Numbered from the stretch's first letter, positions 36,165 to 45,489 are shown. The stretch is DNA of 58,120 nucleotides from Clostridia bacterium (GCA_017938645.1 JAGBBE010000196.1:1-58120); one strand, 5' to 3'. Translations and numbers: made by a program. Notes: generated by a model not told the origin, from the sequence alone.

Positions 36165-37487
36165 ATGGAACAGATGAACCTTTTTGACGCCCGTCCGCAA
36201 TCCGCGCCGCTGGCCAGCCGACTCAGGCCGGAAACGCTGGACGAATATGTGGGACAGCAGCATTTGATCGCCCCGGGTAAAATTCTGCGCCAGCTGATTG
36301 AGCGCGATCAGGTGTCCTCCATGATTTTCTGGGGACCGCCGGGCGTTGGCAAAACGACCCTTGCGCGCATCATCGCCAAAAAGACGCAGGCCGCCTTTGT
36401 GGAATTCAGCGCCGTGACCAGCGGCATCAAAGAAGTAAAGGAGGTCATGGCCCGCGCGGAAGAAAACCGCCGCATGGGCATCCGAACGCTTCTGTTTGCC
36501 GACGAAATCCATCGTTTCAACAAAGCGCAGCAGGACGCCTTCCTGCCCTATGTGGAAAAAGGCAGCATCATTCTTGTCGGCGCAACCACGGAGAATCCCT
36601 CATTTGAGATCAACTCCGCACTTTTGTCGCGCTGCAAGGTGTTCATTCTCAAGGCGCTGGATGAAAACGATCTGACAACCCTGCTTCGTCATGCTGTCGA
36701 CAGCCCCAAAGGGCTCAAAGACCTGAATGTCCGGATTTCAGACGACCACCTGCGTGCCATTGCCCGTTTTGCCAACGGCGACGCGCGCACCGCGCTCAAT
36801 ACGCTCGAAATGGCCGTCTGCAACGGTCACATGGACGAAACCGGCGCGCTGCATGTGGATGAAGAAATTCTCTCCGACTGCATGAACCGCCGCTCGCTTC
36901 TCTACGACAAGCAGGGCGAGGAGCATTACAACCTGATTTCCGCGCTGCACAAGTCCATGCGCAATTCCGATCCAGACGCCGCTGTGTACTGGATGCTTCG
37001 CATGATCGACGGCGGAGAAGATCCGCTCTACATTGCGCGCCGTCTGGTACGCTTCGCCAGCGAGGACGTAGGTCTGGCCGATCCCAATGCCATCAACATG
37101 GCCGTATCCGTCTATCAGGCCTGTCATTATCTCGGTCTGCCGGAGTGCGACGTCCACCTGACCCACGCGGTGGTGTATCTGGCGATGGCTCCCAAGTCCA
37201 ACGCGCTCTACGTTGCCTGTGAGAACTGCAAAAAGGACATTCACGACAAGCCTGCTGAGTCTGTGCCTCTGCAGATCCGCAACGCGCCCACCCGGCTGAT
37301 GAAGGAAGCCGACTACGGCAAAGGCTATCAATACGCCCATGACACCGCCGAGAAGCTCACGCGCATGCAGTGTCTGCCCGACTCGCTCAAAGGCCGCCGC
37401 TATTACCTGCCCACTGAACAGGGACGCGAAATCCGCATCAAGGAGCGGCTGGAGAGCATCCTTGAATGGAAAAATCAGAAAACGTAA
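36165..37487 (+). CDS. rarA: Replication-associated recombination protein A (AAA+ ATPase)
   Basis: A 440-residue clamp-loader-like ATPase (RarA/MgsA/WHIP). The N-terminus has PLASRLRPETLDEYVGQQHL, Walker A GPPGVGKTT, Walker B LLFADEIHRFN, sensor 1 VGATTENPSFEIN and an arginine finger near LLSRC. The C-terminal tetramerisation domain (DPDAAVYWMLRMIDGGEDPLYI and NAPTRLMKE) is complete. It acts at stalled replication forks. The start is ATG 36165 after AAAGGAG. Confidence 0.95.
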   Translation: MEQMNLFDARPQSAPLASRLRPETLDEYVGQQHLIAPGKILRQLIERDQVSSMIFWGPPGVGKTTLARIIAKKTQAAFVEFSAVTSGIKEVKEVMARAEENRRMGIRTLLFADEIHRFNKAQQDAFLPYVEKGSIILVGATTENPSFEINSALLSRCKVFILKALDENDLTTLLRHAVDSPKGLKDLNVRISDDHLRAIARFANGDARTALNTLEMAVCNGHMDETGALHVDEEILSDCMNRRSLLYDKQGEEHYNLISALHKSMRNSDPDAAVYWMLRMIDGGEDPLYIARRLVRFASEDVGLADPNAINMAVSVYQACHYLGLPECDVHLTHAVVYLAMAPKSNALYVACENCKKDIHDKPAESVPLQIRNAPTRLMKEADYGKGYQYAHDTAEKLTRMQCLPDSLKGRRYYLPTEQGREIRIKERLESILEWKNQKT

Positions 37488-37489
37488 AA

Positions 37490-37523
37490 AACCTGCGCAT
37501 CACATTTGGATGCGCAGGTTTTT
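37490..37523 (+). terminator. Terminator after rarA
   Basis: Perfect 12-base stem AACCTGCGCATC / GATGCGCAGGTT with a seven-base loop, then TTT. It can also serve the convergent VanW gene (A-tract at 37486-37491). Confidence 0.88.
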
Positions 37524-37528
37524 CATCA

Positions 37529-38686
37529 TTATTGTTCGCGGAAAATCTGGATGCACAGCACGCCTTCACCGGTGCTTTCAGCCAGGAAGCGCAGCGCATA
37601 AGGCGTATCATTGCGGAAACGCAAGTTGAGCTGCACATTGCCGACCGCCGCATCCTGATGCATGGGCAGGTAGCGTGCACATCCGGGGCCGTGAGGACGG
37701 CGCTGCAGGATGGTGATGCCGGGCACCATGCGAATGGTGTTGTACAGCGTGGAGCTGCTCTGACAGGTACCGCCGCCGTAGCCCAGCTGGCTGCCGCCGT
37801 CAATCAGCACCGGTGCGGGATGATAGCCGTTGTTGCGCTTGTAAGGGCCGATCTGGTTGTTGAAGTCCAGCGATTCGCCGGGCTGCATGGTGCGGGACAT
37901 CAGTTCGCAGGTGCGCACGATGTTCTTGCAGCGGCCATCGTTGCCTTCCTTGCCGGTGTTGTATTCAAAGAAGCTGCAGAAGGCGGCAATGGGCGTATCC
38001 TCGCTCAGCGGCTCGTTGCCCTGCGCAACCGTGACCAGGTCGGTGAGGTACTTTGCGTCGATGTAGCCATAGCTGCGCCAGTAGAGCACCTTGGCAAAAC
38101 CGTCGACAAACTCCAGAATAGCAATCTTGCTGCCGGCGCCGGGGTGGATATCAAACACCTCGGAGGAATGATCCGGCTGCGCGAACACATCCACCGTTTC
38201 GGTCACAGTCGCCACAAACTGTGCTGGCACCACGCCGTAGGGCGGGGTGTTTTCAGGATCAATCGTCGTCATTTCCTCGTCGACCCATGTGCGGATCACG
38301 TAGCCGATGTTGCCGTTGTACTCCGCCAGCACATAGGACGGATACACCTTATACACGGTGATAGGCTCCCATGCGCTGATCAGGCAGATCACTTCGCTCT
38401 CGTTGCTCTGCTCGGCGCGCATGCGGATGGCCGTGCCGCTGGCCACATAGGGCTTGACGCGGGTGGTATAGAGCGGCTGCATACCGTCAATGGTGGCCGT
38501 CTCGCCGGTGAGCGCAACATTATCCTCGCCGTCCTCACCGTCGCCTCCGGCCATGCCCTCCGCCTCCAGTCCACCGGGCACGAGACCTTCGGCAAACATG
38601 CTGATCTCCTCATCCTCGGCCAGTGCCAGAACCGGGAGCATACATACGGTGAGTAAAAGCGCAATGATACGCTGGAACATTTTCAT
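37529..38686 (-). CDS. Secreted VanW family protein with SH3-like repeats
   Basis: A 385-residue exported protein. A signal peptide is clear at residues 1-19 (IIALLLTVCMLPVLALA). Two SH3-like bacterial domains follow a Gly/Asp/Glu-rich spacer: one around KPYVASGTAIRMRAEQSNES and one around VATVTETVDVFAQPDHSSE. The C-terminal VanW domain shows GGGTCQSSSTLYNTI, ITILQRRPHGPG and DAAVGNVQLNLRFRND. VanW domains are common in Clostridia surface proteins; a peptidoglycan-related role is inferred. The start is ATG 38686 behind GGAAAGGAAA. Confidence 0.85.
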   Translation of the reverse strand: MKMFQRIIALLLTVCMLPVLALAEDEEISMFAEGLVPGGLEAEGMAGGDGEDGEDNVALTGETATIDGMQPLYTTRVKPYVASGTAIRMRAEQSNESEVICLISAWEPITVYKVYPSYVLAEYNGNIGYVIRTWVDEEMTTIDPENTPPYGVVPAQFVATVTETVDVFAQPDHSSEVFDIHPGAGSKIAILEFVDGFAKVLYWRSYGYIDAKYLTDLVTVAQGNEPLSEDTPIAAFCSFFEYNTGKEGNDGRCKNIVRTCELMSRTMQPGESLDFNNQIGPYKRNNGYHPAPVLIDGGSQLGYGGGTCQSSSTLYNTIRMVPGITILQRRPHGPGCARYLPMHQDAAVGNVQLNLRFRNDTPYALRFLAESTGEGVLCIQIFREQ

Positions 38687-38725
38687 GGCAGGTTTCCTTT
38701 CCGGGTAAAATGGGAATACGAAGTT

Positions 38726-38734
38726 ATTATAGCA
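38726..38734 (-). promoter_or_regulatory. Extended -10 promoter of the VanW gene
   Basis: Minus strand TGCTATAAT, an extended -10 (TGn + TATAAT) with no good -35 element, 40 bases before the start codon. Confidence 0.55.
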
Positions 38735-38788
38735 TATACTAAGGGCTTTGGGCAGTGGGCTGACGGATTTTTTACACTTCAAAAAAAA

Positions 38789-39385
38789 TCAGTCTGCGAT
38801 CAGTTCCGCCATCACGGCTATATCCTCCGCCGCCATGGTTGCCTTTGCTTTTTCAATCAGGATGTTTCCGCCTGTCATGATATAGGAAGGCATCACGCGG
38901 ATCTCTCCAAAATAAAACGGCGTGCTGCGCAGCTTATAGGTAGCTCCCGAAGGAATAACATTGCGCTTCGTGGTTTTTCGCGCAATCTGGTTGAACATTT
39001 TCTTTGCCACATCGCCCATGAGCATAATCACCCTGATATTGGGAAACAGCGCCAGCTCCTTTTCCAGCCACGGAAGGCTTTCTTCCATGCTGCTCTTTTC
39101 AACGGCATAGGCCATTTTGGGTGTTTTGACTGCATTGGTGATATACACGCCCAGTTCCAGAATGTCGCCGATGGATTCAACCTTCAATCCCGCCTTCTGA
39201 AACAGCGGTATGGTCGTTGACAGGTATTGTTCACCGCTGGCTCCATAGAAGTCCTGTGCAGGATCTTCCGGTACGACCTCATTGATCATTACCGCGCGAA
39301 TGGCGGCAGGATCCAGTTCAACGTCGTTGAGGCGAATGGACGTCGCCTGTCCCAGCTGCCGTTCCAGTTCTGATCTGATATTCAT
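38789..39385 (-). CDS. Uracil-DNA glycosylase superfamily-like protein
   Basis: A 198-residue protein with the layout of the small UDG-like family in Clostridia: motif 1 region AVMINEVVPEDPAQDFYG, a strand with YITNAVKTPK, a central strand IRVIMLMGDVAKKMFN and the late motif VMPSYIMTGGN. Family members are annotated as uracil-DNA glycosylases, but the classical GQDPYH active-site motif is not present, so activity is uncertain. The start is ATG 39385 after GGAGGGAAGG; an upstream in-frame ATG lacks spacing. Confidence 0.65.
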   Translation of the reverse strand: MNIRSELERQLGQATSIRLNDVELDPAAIRAVMINEVVPEDPAQDFYGASGEQYLSTTIPLFQKAGLKVESIGDILELGVYITNAVKTPKMAYAVEKSSMEESLPWLEKELALFPNIRVIMLMGDVAKKMFNQIARKTTKRNVIPSGATYKLRSTPFYFGEIRVMPSYIMTGGNILIEKAKATMAAEDIAVMAELIAD

Positions 39386-39410
39386 ATCCTTCCCTCCGTA
39401 TAAACGCAAA

Positions 39411-39441
39411 TTACCTCCGTACAGCTTTGATACGGAGGTAA
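39411..39441 (-). terminator. Perfect inverted repeat between the transporter operon and the UDG-like gene
   Basis: 11-base stem TTACCTCCGTA / TACGGAGGTAA with a nine-base loop. Read leftward it ends in TTTGCG, a weak T-tract. It probably ends the transporter transcript, but it also contains a GGAGG-like core just ahead of the next gene. Confidence 0.55.
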
Positions 39442-39454
39442 TTTGAAATGGATT

Positions 39455-40486
39455 TTACCTGCTGCCCTTATCGTAGGGAATACCCTCCGCCTTGGGCGCG
39501 CGGCTGGACTTGGACGTGAACGCCAGCACGATCAGGGTGATCAGATAAGGCAGCATGCGGTAGAAATTGGTGTTGATGCCGAGGTTCTTCAGCAGATAGA
39601 TGCCGTCGCCGTTGATATCGAGGCTTGCGTAGCTGGCCGCAATACACTTGAACAGGCCGAACAGAAGCGCCGCGCCCGCAACATTGAGCGGCTTCCAGTT
39701 GCCGAAGATCATAACCGCCAGCGCGAGGAAGCCGAAGCCTGCCACGTCGCCGTTGGAGGAACAGTTGGCGGTGGTGAGCGCGTACACAAAGCCGCCCATG
39801 CCGGCCAGAGCGCCGGAGATGGTCACGCCCGCGTAGCGCATTCTGACCACGTTGATGCCGAGGCTGTCCGCTGCCTGGGGATTTTCGCCGCAGGAGCGCA
39901 GACGCAGGCCGAAACGGGTCTTATAGAGGATAATGGAGAGAATGACGAAGATGATGATGCAGATGTAGGTGGCGAAGTACACCTTGTTGAGGAAGGTGTC
40001 GCCGAGGAATCCCATCTCATCCTTGCGTCCGTAGCCGAACATGGCCTTCTTGACCATGAACCAGCTGGCGCTGTCGCCTTCAGCCATCTGCAGGGTGTTC
40101 TGGTTGGCGATCACGCGGATGAAGAACAGCACCAGTGCGGGAGCCAGCAGGTTCAGCGCCGTGCCGCCGATGGTCTGGTCAGCCTTGAGGTTGATGGCGG
40201 CAAAGGCCAGAAGCAGCGAGAACAGCGCGCCGCAGGCGGCAGCCACAACCATGGCCAGGCTCATGAAGCCCTGCAGGGCAATCCAGTCGCCCGCGGCCTT
40301 GGCGGCGGCAAACCAACCCCACTGCTGCACGAGGCGCACAAACAGCGTACCGATGAATGCACCGAAAATCATGATGCCTTCCAGCGCGAGGTTGATGATG
40401 CCGCTGCGCTCGGCGAAAATACCGGCCAGCGCCACGATCATCAGCGGAACGGCATAAATCAGGGTCTGTCTGATCAGAAAACTCAT
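39455..40486 (-). CDS. Second nucleoside-type ABC transporter permease (NupQ-like)
   Basis: A 343-residue BPD_transp_2 permease. It starts with the family pattern LIRQTLIYAVPLMIVALAGIFAERSGIINLALEGIM and has the cytoplasmic loop TRFGLRLRSCGENPQAADSLGINV. About eight membrane segments are visible. It is the counterpart of the permease at 3727-4707 but only distantly similar. It overlaps the upstream permease by four bases and is the last gene of its operon. Confidence 0.92.
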   Translation of the reverse strand: MSFLIRQTLIYAVPLMIVALAGIFAERSGIINLALEGIMIFGAFIGTLFVRLVQQWGWFAAAKAAGDWIALQGFMSLAMVVAAACGALFSLLLAFAAINLKADQTIGGTALNLLAPALVLFFIRVIANQNTLQMAEGDSASWFMVKKAMFGYGRKDEMGFLGDTFLNKVYFATYICIIIFVILSIILYKTRFGLRLRSCGENPQAADSLGINVVRMRYAGVTISGALAGMGGFVYALTTANCSSNGDVAGFGFLALAVMIFGNWKPLNVAGAALLFGLFKCIAASYASLDINGDGIYLLKNLGINTNFYRMLPYLITLIVLAFTSKSSRAPKAEGIPYDKGSR

Positions 40487-41733
40487 TTCGCCTGCGCCCC
40501 CTTTCCGGACTTATGAGCCTTTTTGCTGCGTCCGCCAAGCCACATCTTGATCACCAGCGAGAAGGCGCTCAGGTACACGATCACGGCGATGATCACATCG
40601 GTGATGAACTCATTGAACGCAGTCAGGTTGGTCAGCTGCAGACCGGCGATATCCAGCATTGACATGAAGATACCGGCGAAGATGACGCCGATGGGGTTGT
40701 TGCTGGCCAGAAGAGCCACAGGGATGCCGTTGAAACCGACGGCGGGAAGGGTCTGGTAGGTGGACCAGAAGAACTCGGTATTGCCGCTGAGGAAATACAG
40801 AGAACCGGCAGCACCTGCCATCGCTCCGGCAATCGCCATGGACAGCACGATGTTGCGCTTGTCCTTGATACCGGCATAGCGGGCGGCGAATCGGTTGGAG
40901 CCGCAGGCCTTGAGCTGGTAGCCGAAGGTGGTGCGGGTGAGCATGATGTACACCACAACTGCCAGTACGATGGCAATCAGAATGCCGCCGTTGACCTGGG
41001 AACCGGGGAACAGCTTGTCCAGTCCCATCTTGGAGGTGGACACACCGTTGATGGTAGTTTTATAGATATAGGAAGTCTTGGTGTTTTCGATTACGTTCTT
41101 CAGCGTGCTCACGTCAAAGATCCACGTAACAAGGTTGGCCGCGATCCAGTTGGTCATGATGCAGGCGATTACCTCGTTGATGTTCAGCAGCGACTTGAGC
41201 AGACCGGGGATCGATCCCCACAGGGCGCCCGCGAGCATGCCGCCGAGGAAGGCGACCAGCCACACAAACCACGTAGGGAAGAATACATTGGCCACCGGCA
41301 GGCCCTGCGCCACCTGCCATGCGTACAATTCGCCGACGCCGGTGGGCATGTACAGAGCAATCAGCAGCGTGGCCGCCGTACCAGCCAGATACTGACCGGG
41401 AGCGCCGATGTTAAACAGACCCGTCTTGTTGGCAACCGCCACGGACAGGCCGGTGAGGATCACAGGCGTGGCGCGGAATAGCAGATTGCCCATGCTGGCG
41501 GGATTAAAGCCGAAGGTCAGCGCGCCGGTGGCGGCGTTTCGGCCAGTGGAGAAAATACCGAGGAAAATGAGACGGATGCCTTCCCATGCGGTCTTCAGAC
41601 CCATGGCCGGAGTGACCATGCCGACGATGAACACCAGCACGCTGCCCGCTGCCAGACCGATCAGAATCGACAGAAGCGACGCCATCACGGAACGGGTGCC
41701 GTCCTTGTGCCAGAACTGCTTGAGCTTCTCCAT
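40483..41733 (-). CDS. Second nucleoside-type ABC transporter permease (NupP-like)
   Basis: A 416-residue permease with an N-terminal membrane segment (LLSILIGLAAGSVLVFIVGMV), the family stretch LFNIGAPGQYLAGT and the loop TRTTFGYQLKACGSNRFAARYAGI. The ATG at 41733 overlaps the ATPase stop as ATGA. It contains an extra polar insertion (about residues 210-245: DVSTLKNVIENTKTSYIYK) compared with the 367-residue permease of the first system. Confidence 0.92.
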   Translation of the reverse strand: MEKLKQFWHKDGTRSVMASLLSILIGLAAGSVLVFIVGMVTPAMGLKTAWEGIRLIFLGIFSTGRNAATGALTFGFNPASMGNLLFRATPVILTGLSVAVANKTGLFNIGAPGQYLAGTAATLLIALYMPTGVGELYAWQVAQGLPVANVFFPTWFVWLVAFLGGMLAGALWGSIPGLLKSLLNINEVIACIMTNWIAANLVTWIFDVSTLKNVIENTKTSYIYKTTINGVSTSKMGLDKLFPGSQVNGGILIAIVLAVVVYIMLTRTTFGYQLKACGSNRFAARYAGIKDKRNIVLSMAIAGAMAGAAGSLYFLSGNTEFFWSTYQTLPAVGFNGIPVALLASNNPIGVIFAGIFMSMLDIAGLQLTNLTAFNEFITDVIIAVIVYLSAFSLVIKMWLGGRSKKAHKSGKGAQAK

Positions 41734-43274
41734 CACCTGGTCACCTCCTGACGCTTGGCGCCTGCCATGTACAGGCCCAGTTCTTCAACCGTTACCTGCT
41801 TGGGATCAAATTCGCCCACGATTTCGCCCTCGTACATCACCAGAATGCGGTCGGAAAGGTTCATGACCTCATCCAGTTCAAGGGATACCAGCAGCACAGC
41901 CTTGCCCGCATCACGCTGGGCAACCAGCTGGCCGTGAATGTACTCAATCGCGCCTACGTCCAGACCACGCGTGGGCTGCACGGCAACGATCAGCGGCATA
42001 TCGCGGTCGATTTCACGCGCCACGATGGCCTTCTGCTGGTTGCCGCCGGACATGCTGCGCGCACGGGTAATCGGGCCCTGGCCGCTGCGTACGTCGTACT
42101 GCTCAATGAGCTTTTCGGCATAGGTACGCACCTGATCAAACCGGATGAAGCCATGGTTCTGGAACTGCGGCTCCTGGAACTTCTGCAGCACGAGATTCTG
42201 CTCCAGCGTATAATCCAGCACAAGGCCATGCTTATGACGATCCTCAGGAATATGGCTCATACCAGCCACGCTATGATCGCGGATGGAGGCCGTGGTGATA
42301 TCCTTGCCGCACAGCGTAACCTTGCCGCCGGAGGGCTTTTCAAGGCCGGTGAGCGCATAGACCAGATCCGTCTGGCCGTTGCCGTCGATACCGGCGATAC
42401 AAACAATCTCACCCTTGCGCACGGTGAAGCTCACGTCATGCACCGCGTCGCGCTTGTACAGCTTGGAAGGCACGCAAAGCTTGTCCACCACAAGCACCTC
42501 GTCAGCGGGCTTCGCTTCTTCCTTATCCACTACCAGCTGCACCGGACGGCCAACCATCATGCTGGACAGCTCAGCCTTGGTGGTTTCGGCGGTGTTCACC
42601 GTGCCCACATAGCGGCCCTTGCGCAGAACCGTTACACGGTCGGAAACCGCCATGATCTCGTTGAGTTTATGGGTGATGAACAGGATGCTCTTGCCCTCGC
42701 GGGTAAGACCGCGCATGATTTCCATCAGCTCGTCGATTTCCTGCGGAGTAAGCACGGCGGTGGGTTCGTCAAAGATGAGCACCTCATTGTCGCGGTAGAG
42801 CATCTTGAGGATCTCCACGCGCTGCTGCATGCCAACCGTGATATCCTCGATTTTGGCGTCGAGGTCCACCTTCAGGCCGTAGCGCTCGCTGAGTGCCTGC
42901 ACCTTCTGGCGCGCGGCCTTCTTCTGCAGGAAGCCCATCTTGGTGTCTTCTGCGCCGAGGATGATGTTATCCAGCACAGTGAAGACGTCGATGAGTTTGA
43001 AGTGCTGATGCACCATGCCGATATGCAGGGCGGTTGCGTCGTTGGGGTCGTTGATCTCGACCACCTTGCCGTCCTTCTTGATCGTGCCCTCTTCAGGCTG
43101 ATAGAGGCCAAACAGCACGCTCATCAGCGTAGACTTGCCCGCGCCGTTTTCACCCAGCAGTGCATGGATTTCGCCCTTGCGAAGCTGCAGGGTGATATCA
43201 TCGTTGGCCTTAATGCCGGGGAATTCCTTTGTGATGTGGAGCATCTCAATAACATACTGCGTTTCGTTATTCAT
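41733..43274 (-). CDS. Second nucleoside-type ABC transporter, double ATP-binding protein (NupO-like)
   Basis: A 513-residue duplicated ATPase. Domain 1: Walker [11 protein letters not shown]-loop [15 protein letters not shown], Walker B LIFDEPT. Domain 2: [10 protein letters not shown] in place of Walker A, signature [16 protein letters not shown] and [20 protein letters not shown], the standard BMP-system form. The start is ATG 43274 after AGAGGTGGAGG. A longer frame runs upstream through the promoter and is not used. No BMP binding protein lies upstream, so this importer must borrow one from elsewhere. Confidence 0.94.
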   Translation of the reverse strand: MNNETQYVIEMLHITKEFPGIKANDDITLQLRKGEIHALLGENGAGKSTLMSVLFGLYQPEEGTIKKDGKVVEINDPNDATALHIGMVHQHFKLIDVFTVLDNIILGAEDTKMGFLQKKAARQKVQALSERYGLKVDLDAKIEDITVGMQQRVEILKMLYRDNEVLIFDEPTAVLTPQEIDELMEIMRGLTREGKSILFITHKLNEIMAVSDRVTVLRKGRYVGTVNTAETTKAELSSMMVGRPVQLVVDKEEAKPADEVLVVDKLCVPSKLYKRDAVHDVSFTVRKGEIVCIAGIDGNGQTDLVYALTGLEKPSGGKVTLCGKDITTASIRDHSVAGMSHIPEDRHKHGLVLDYTLEQNLVLQKFQEPQFQNHGFIRFDQVRTYAEKLIEQYDVRSGQGPITRARSMSGGNQQKAIVAREIDRDMPLIVAVQPTRGLDVGAIEYIHGQLVAQRDAGKAVLLVSLELDEVMNLSDRILVMYEGEIVGEFDPKQVTVEELGLYMAGAKRQEVTR

Positions 43275-43332
43275 ATGCCTCCACCTCTCTTTCTGTCGCA
43301 TTCGACGGAAATTTCCAAAATACCATATGGCT

Positions 43333-43361
43333 ATTTTAACAGGAACAGGAACAGATTGCAA
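43333..43361 (-). promoter_or_regulatory. Sigma-A promoter of the second transporter operon
   Basis: Minus strand: TTGCAA (43356-43361), 17-base spacer, TAAAAT (43333-43338), about 60 bases before the ATPase start. No purine riboswitch fold is apparent in the short leader. The rest of the 286-base gap to the tRNA is AT-rich with no gene seen. Confidence 0.75.
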
Positions 43362-43494
43362 GGCTGCGAGCGCCATTGTGGCACAAACTATTCCATTTCC
43401 GGCATGGATTTTTCCAGAGTTTATTGCATTAATCCAGTTTCTTCTTTGCTGCAAAAACAAATCAAGAAATTTTCGTTTTTTTTGAAAAAAGGTA

Positions 43495-43523
43495 TTGCAT
43501 TTTTCAAATACCTTTGCTATAAT
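43495..43523 (+). promoter_or_regulatory. Promoter of tRNA-Arg
   Basis: TTGCAT (43495-43500), 17-base spacer, TATAAT (43518-43523), with the tRNA starting 37 bases later. Confidence 0.85.
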
Positions 43524-43560
43524 AATCAAGCTGACTCGAGGGAAACCCGATGAAGCGTGT

Positions 43561-43637
43561 GGGCTCGTAGCTCAGCTGGATAGAGTGTTTGACTACGAAT
43601 CAAAAGGTCGTGGGTTCGAATCCCGCCGGGCTCACCA
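43561..43637 (+). tRNA. tRNA-Arg (anticodon ACG)
   Basis: 77 bases including an encoded CCA. The acceptor stem GGGCTCG pairs with CGGGCTC (with two G-T pairs). The D-arm is GCTCAGCTGGATAGAGT, the anticodon stem-loop is TTTGA-CTACGAA-TCAAA with ACG at 43595-43597, and the T-arm is GTGGGTTCGAATCCCGC. ACG, deaminated to ICG, reads CGU, CGC and CGA. Its 3' side is the likely attachment site of a former mobile element. Confidence 0.95.
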
Positions 43638-43643
43638 GTAAAG

Positions 43644-43680
43644 AATCCTGATACCGCAATGGTTTCAGGATTTTTTCTTT
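43644..43680 (+). terminator. Terminator of tRNA-Arg
   Basis: Stem AATCCTGA / TCAGGATT with a 13-base loop, then TTTTCTTTT. Confidence 0.8.
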
Positions 43681-43750
43681 TATCCGAACACAGACAAATC
43701 ACCGCCCCTTGAATGCTTTCAGCCCGTTTTGTCAGAACGGATGTCAGTTT

Positions 43751-44092
43751 TCAGGGGGCTTGTATCATTGCCAAAGGATTGCCATACAACGATTCTTCCG
43801 CTGTTGTATCTGTCAGTTGACGTGTCAGATGATCGAAGTTTCTTCCGGCTTCCAATATCTTTTCATTCCGACTGTGAACATAGCGGTTCATGGTGGTCTG
43901 AATGTCCGCATGACCTGCAATGGCCTGTATGGTTTTGATGTTTGTGCCGGTTTCTCCCAGCATGGTCAGATAGGTATGACGGAGAACATGAGGCGTCGCG
44001 CCATGCAGATTGATGGTCTTGCCAATTCTTTCCCATGTGCGGTCAAACATAGACCCTGTTGAGCGGCGAATGGTCGGCGGACTCCTGCGCAA
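43751..44092 (-). pseudogene. Truncated tyrosine recombinase (integrase C-terminal remnant)
   Basis: About 100 residues match only the C-terminal catalytic part of a phage-type integrase: TPHVLRHTYLTM (His-x-x-Arg motif), then GHADIQTTMNRYVH with the second His and the nucleophile Tyr. The N-terminal SAM-like domain, the first catalytic Arg and the Lys strand are missing. Upstream, an unrelated short reading frame (MKQALEQFAQE) runs into it in another frame. It faces the 3' end of tRNA-Arg, 114 bases away, the usual place for an integrase. This is the scar of an element that was lost or decayed. Confidence 0.85.
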
Positions 44093-44259
44093 ATTGCTCC
44101 AGTGCCTGCTTCATCCTGCAGTTCCTCCTGATATTGACTTTTGGATGACTTCCGCTGCCCGCAGTATAGCATTTTTGTCCTGGGAGTTCAATCGGGTCTT
44201 TCCATCCGGCAGACGGATTTGATATAATGAAACCATCCAAAGAAGAGGAAGTGGCATTT

Positions 44260-45489
44260 GTGCTCACTCAAAATGAAATGACCGTTCTGCGCGAACTGGC
44301 GAAAGAATATGCGGACATCGCCGCATTGCCGGTGCAGGCGGAAAAACGCAGAATGTGGATCAAACTCAACACGCTTGGCATGGAGCGTCCCATGCTGCTG
44401 ATTGACCAGATTCCGTGGAATGAGATGGATGTGGACGGTTCGCTGACCTGCCAGGTGCAGGATCCCTACTGGCGCGATGTGGAAACGGCTCTTCGTCAGA
44501 CGCTGTACAAATGGAAGCATCTGCACACAGACATGGTGGTGGATCCTTATCTCTGTCTGCCGCGTCCGATTCACAACACGGGCTGGGGCATCAATGTTCA
44601 GCGCAGCGGCCACATCATTCTGGAGGATGGAGCCACTGCTTCCAGCTCGCATTTCGTCAACCAGATCCGGGATATGGACGACGTCGAACGGATTCAGATG
44701 CCCAGGCTCATTCTCGACACGGAAGCAGAAGAAAAAATCATCCGTGAAGCCACTGAGCTTTTCGACGGAATCATCGGATTCCGCATGACCGGACTGATCA
44801 TGCATCTGGGCGTATGGGATACCATCACACACTGGATGGGCGTTACGGACTGCTATATCGAGCTGATGGACCGCCCGGAAATGATGCATGCCCTGATGGA
44901 AAAGCTCACGCAGGGCGTTATCGGCATGATCCATCAGATGAACGAGCAGGAATTGTATGATATCCATTCCAATCTGTGCCACTGTTCGCATACCTATCTG
45001 CCCGACATGCCCAAGGAAGGCGATCATGCGCTCTCCGGCAACAGCTGGGCGTTTGGTCTGGCGCAGCTGTTTACCTCGGTATCTCCGGCGATCACCGACG
45101 AATTCGAGGTCGCCTATATGAAGCGCATCTTCCCCTATCTGGGTGCGATTTACTACGGCTGCTGCGACCGGCTGGACGACCGCATGGACGTCATCCGCAA
45201 GCTGCCCAAGATCCGCAAGCTCTCCTGCAGCCCGTGGAGCATTCCGGAGGCCTTTGCTGAAAAGATGCCTGACTACTGCGTCATGAGCAACAAGCCCAAT
45301 CCGGCATTCCTTGCAAGCGGAGAGCTTAACGAGGACGTCGTGCGCGCGGAACTTCGCCGCACCATCGCCGCAGCAAAAGCGCACAACCGTCATCTTGAGC
45401 TGATTCTCAAGGATATCAGCACCGTGCAGCACAATCCCGCCTGCCTCTGGCGCTGGAGCGAGATTGCCATGGAGGAGATCCAGCGCTGA
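44260..45489 (+). CDS. Uroporphyrinogen decarboxylase family (MtaA/UroD-like methyltransferase) protein
   Basis: A 409-residue protein of the UroD-fold family that includes corrinoid-dependent methyltransferases. It has the barrel pattern and family features such as LILDTEAEEKIIREATELF, GLIMHLGVWDTITHWMGV, the internal MMHALMEKLTQG and LRRTIAAAKAH in the last helix. The ATG at 44227 sits inside a TATAAT-like -10 element (44222-44227), so the GTG at 44260, eight bases after GAGGAAG, is the more likely start. No corrinoid protein or partner methyltransferase lies nearby. It lies just beyond the integrase scar. Confidence 0.78.
   Translation: MLTQNEMTVLRELAKEYADIAALPVQAEKRRMWIKLNTLGMERPMLLIDQIPWNEMDVDGSLTCQVQDPYWRDVETALRQTLYKWKHLHTDMVVDPYLCLPRPIHNTGWGINVQRSGHIILEDGATASSSHFVNQIRDMDDVERIQMPRLILDTEAEEKIIREATELFDGIIGFRMTGLIMHLGVWDTITHWMGVTDCYIELMDRPEMMHALMEKLTQGVIGMIHQMNEQELYDIHSNLCHCSHTYLPDMPKEGDHALSGNSWAFGLAQLFTSVSPAITDEFEVAYMKRIFPYLGAIYYGCCDRLDDRMDVIRKLPKIRKLSCSPWSIPEAFAEKMPDYCVMSNKPNPAFLASGELNEDVVRAELRRTIAAAKAHNRHLELILKDISTVQHNPACLWRWSEIAMEEIQR

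Noticed and set aside
43275..43360. Purine riboswitch ahead of the second nucleoside transporter
   Set aside because: The leader is about 60 bases with no three-way junction pattern.
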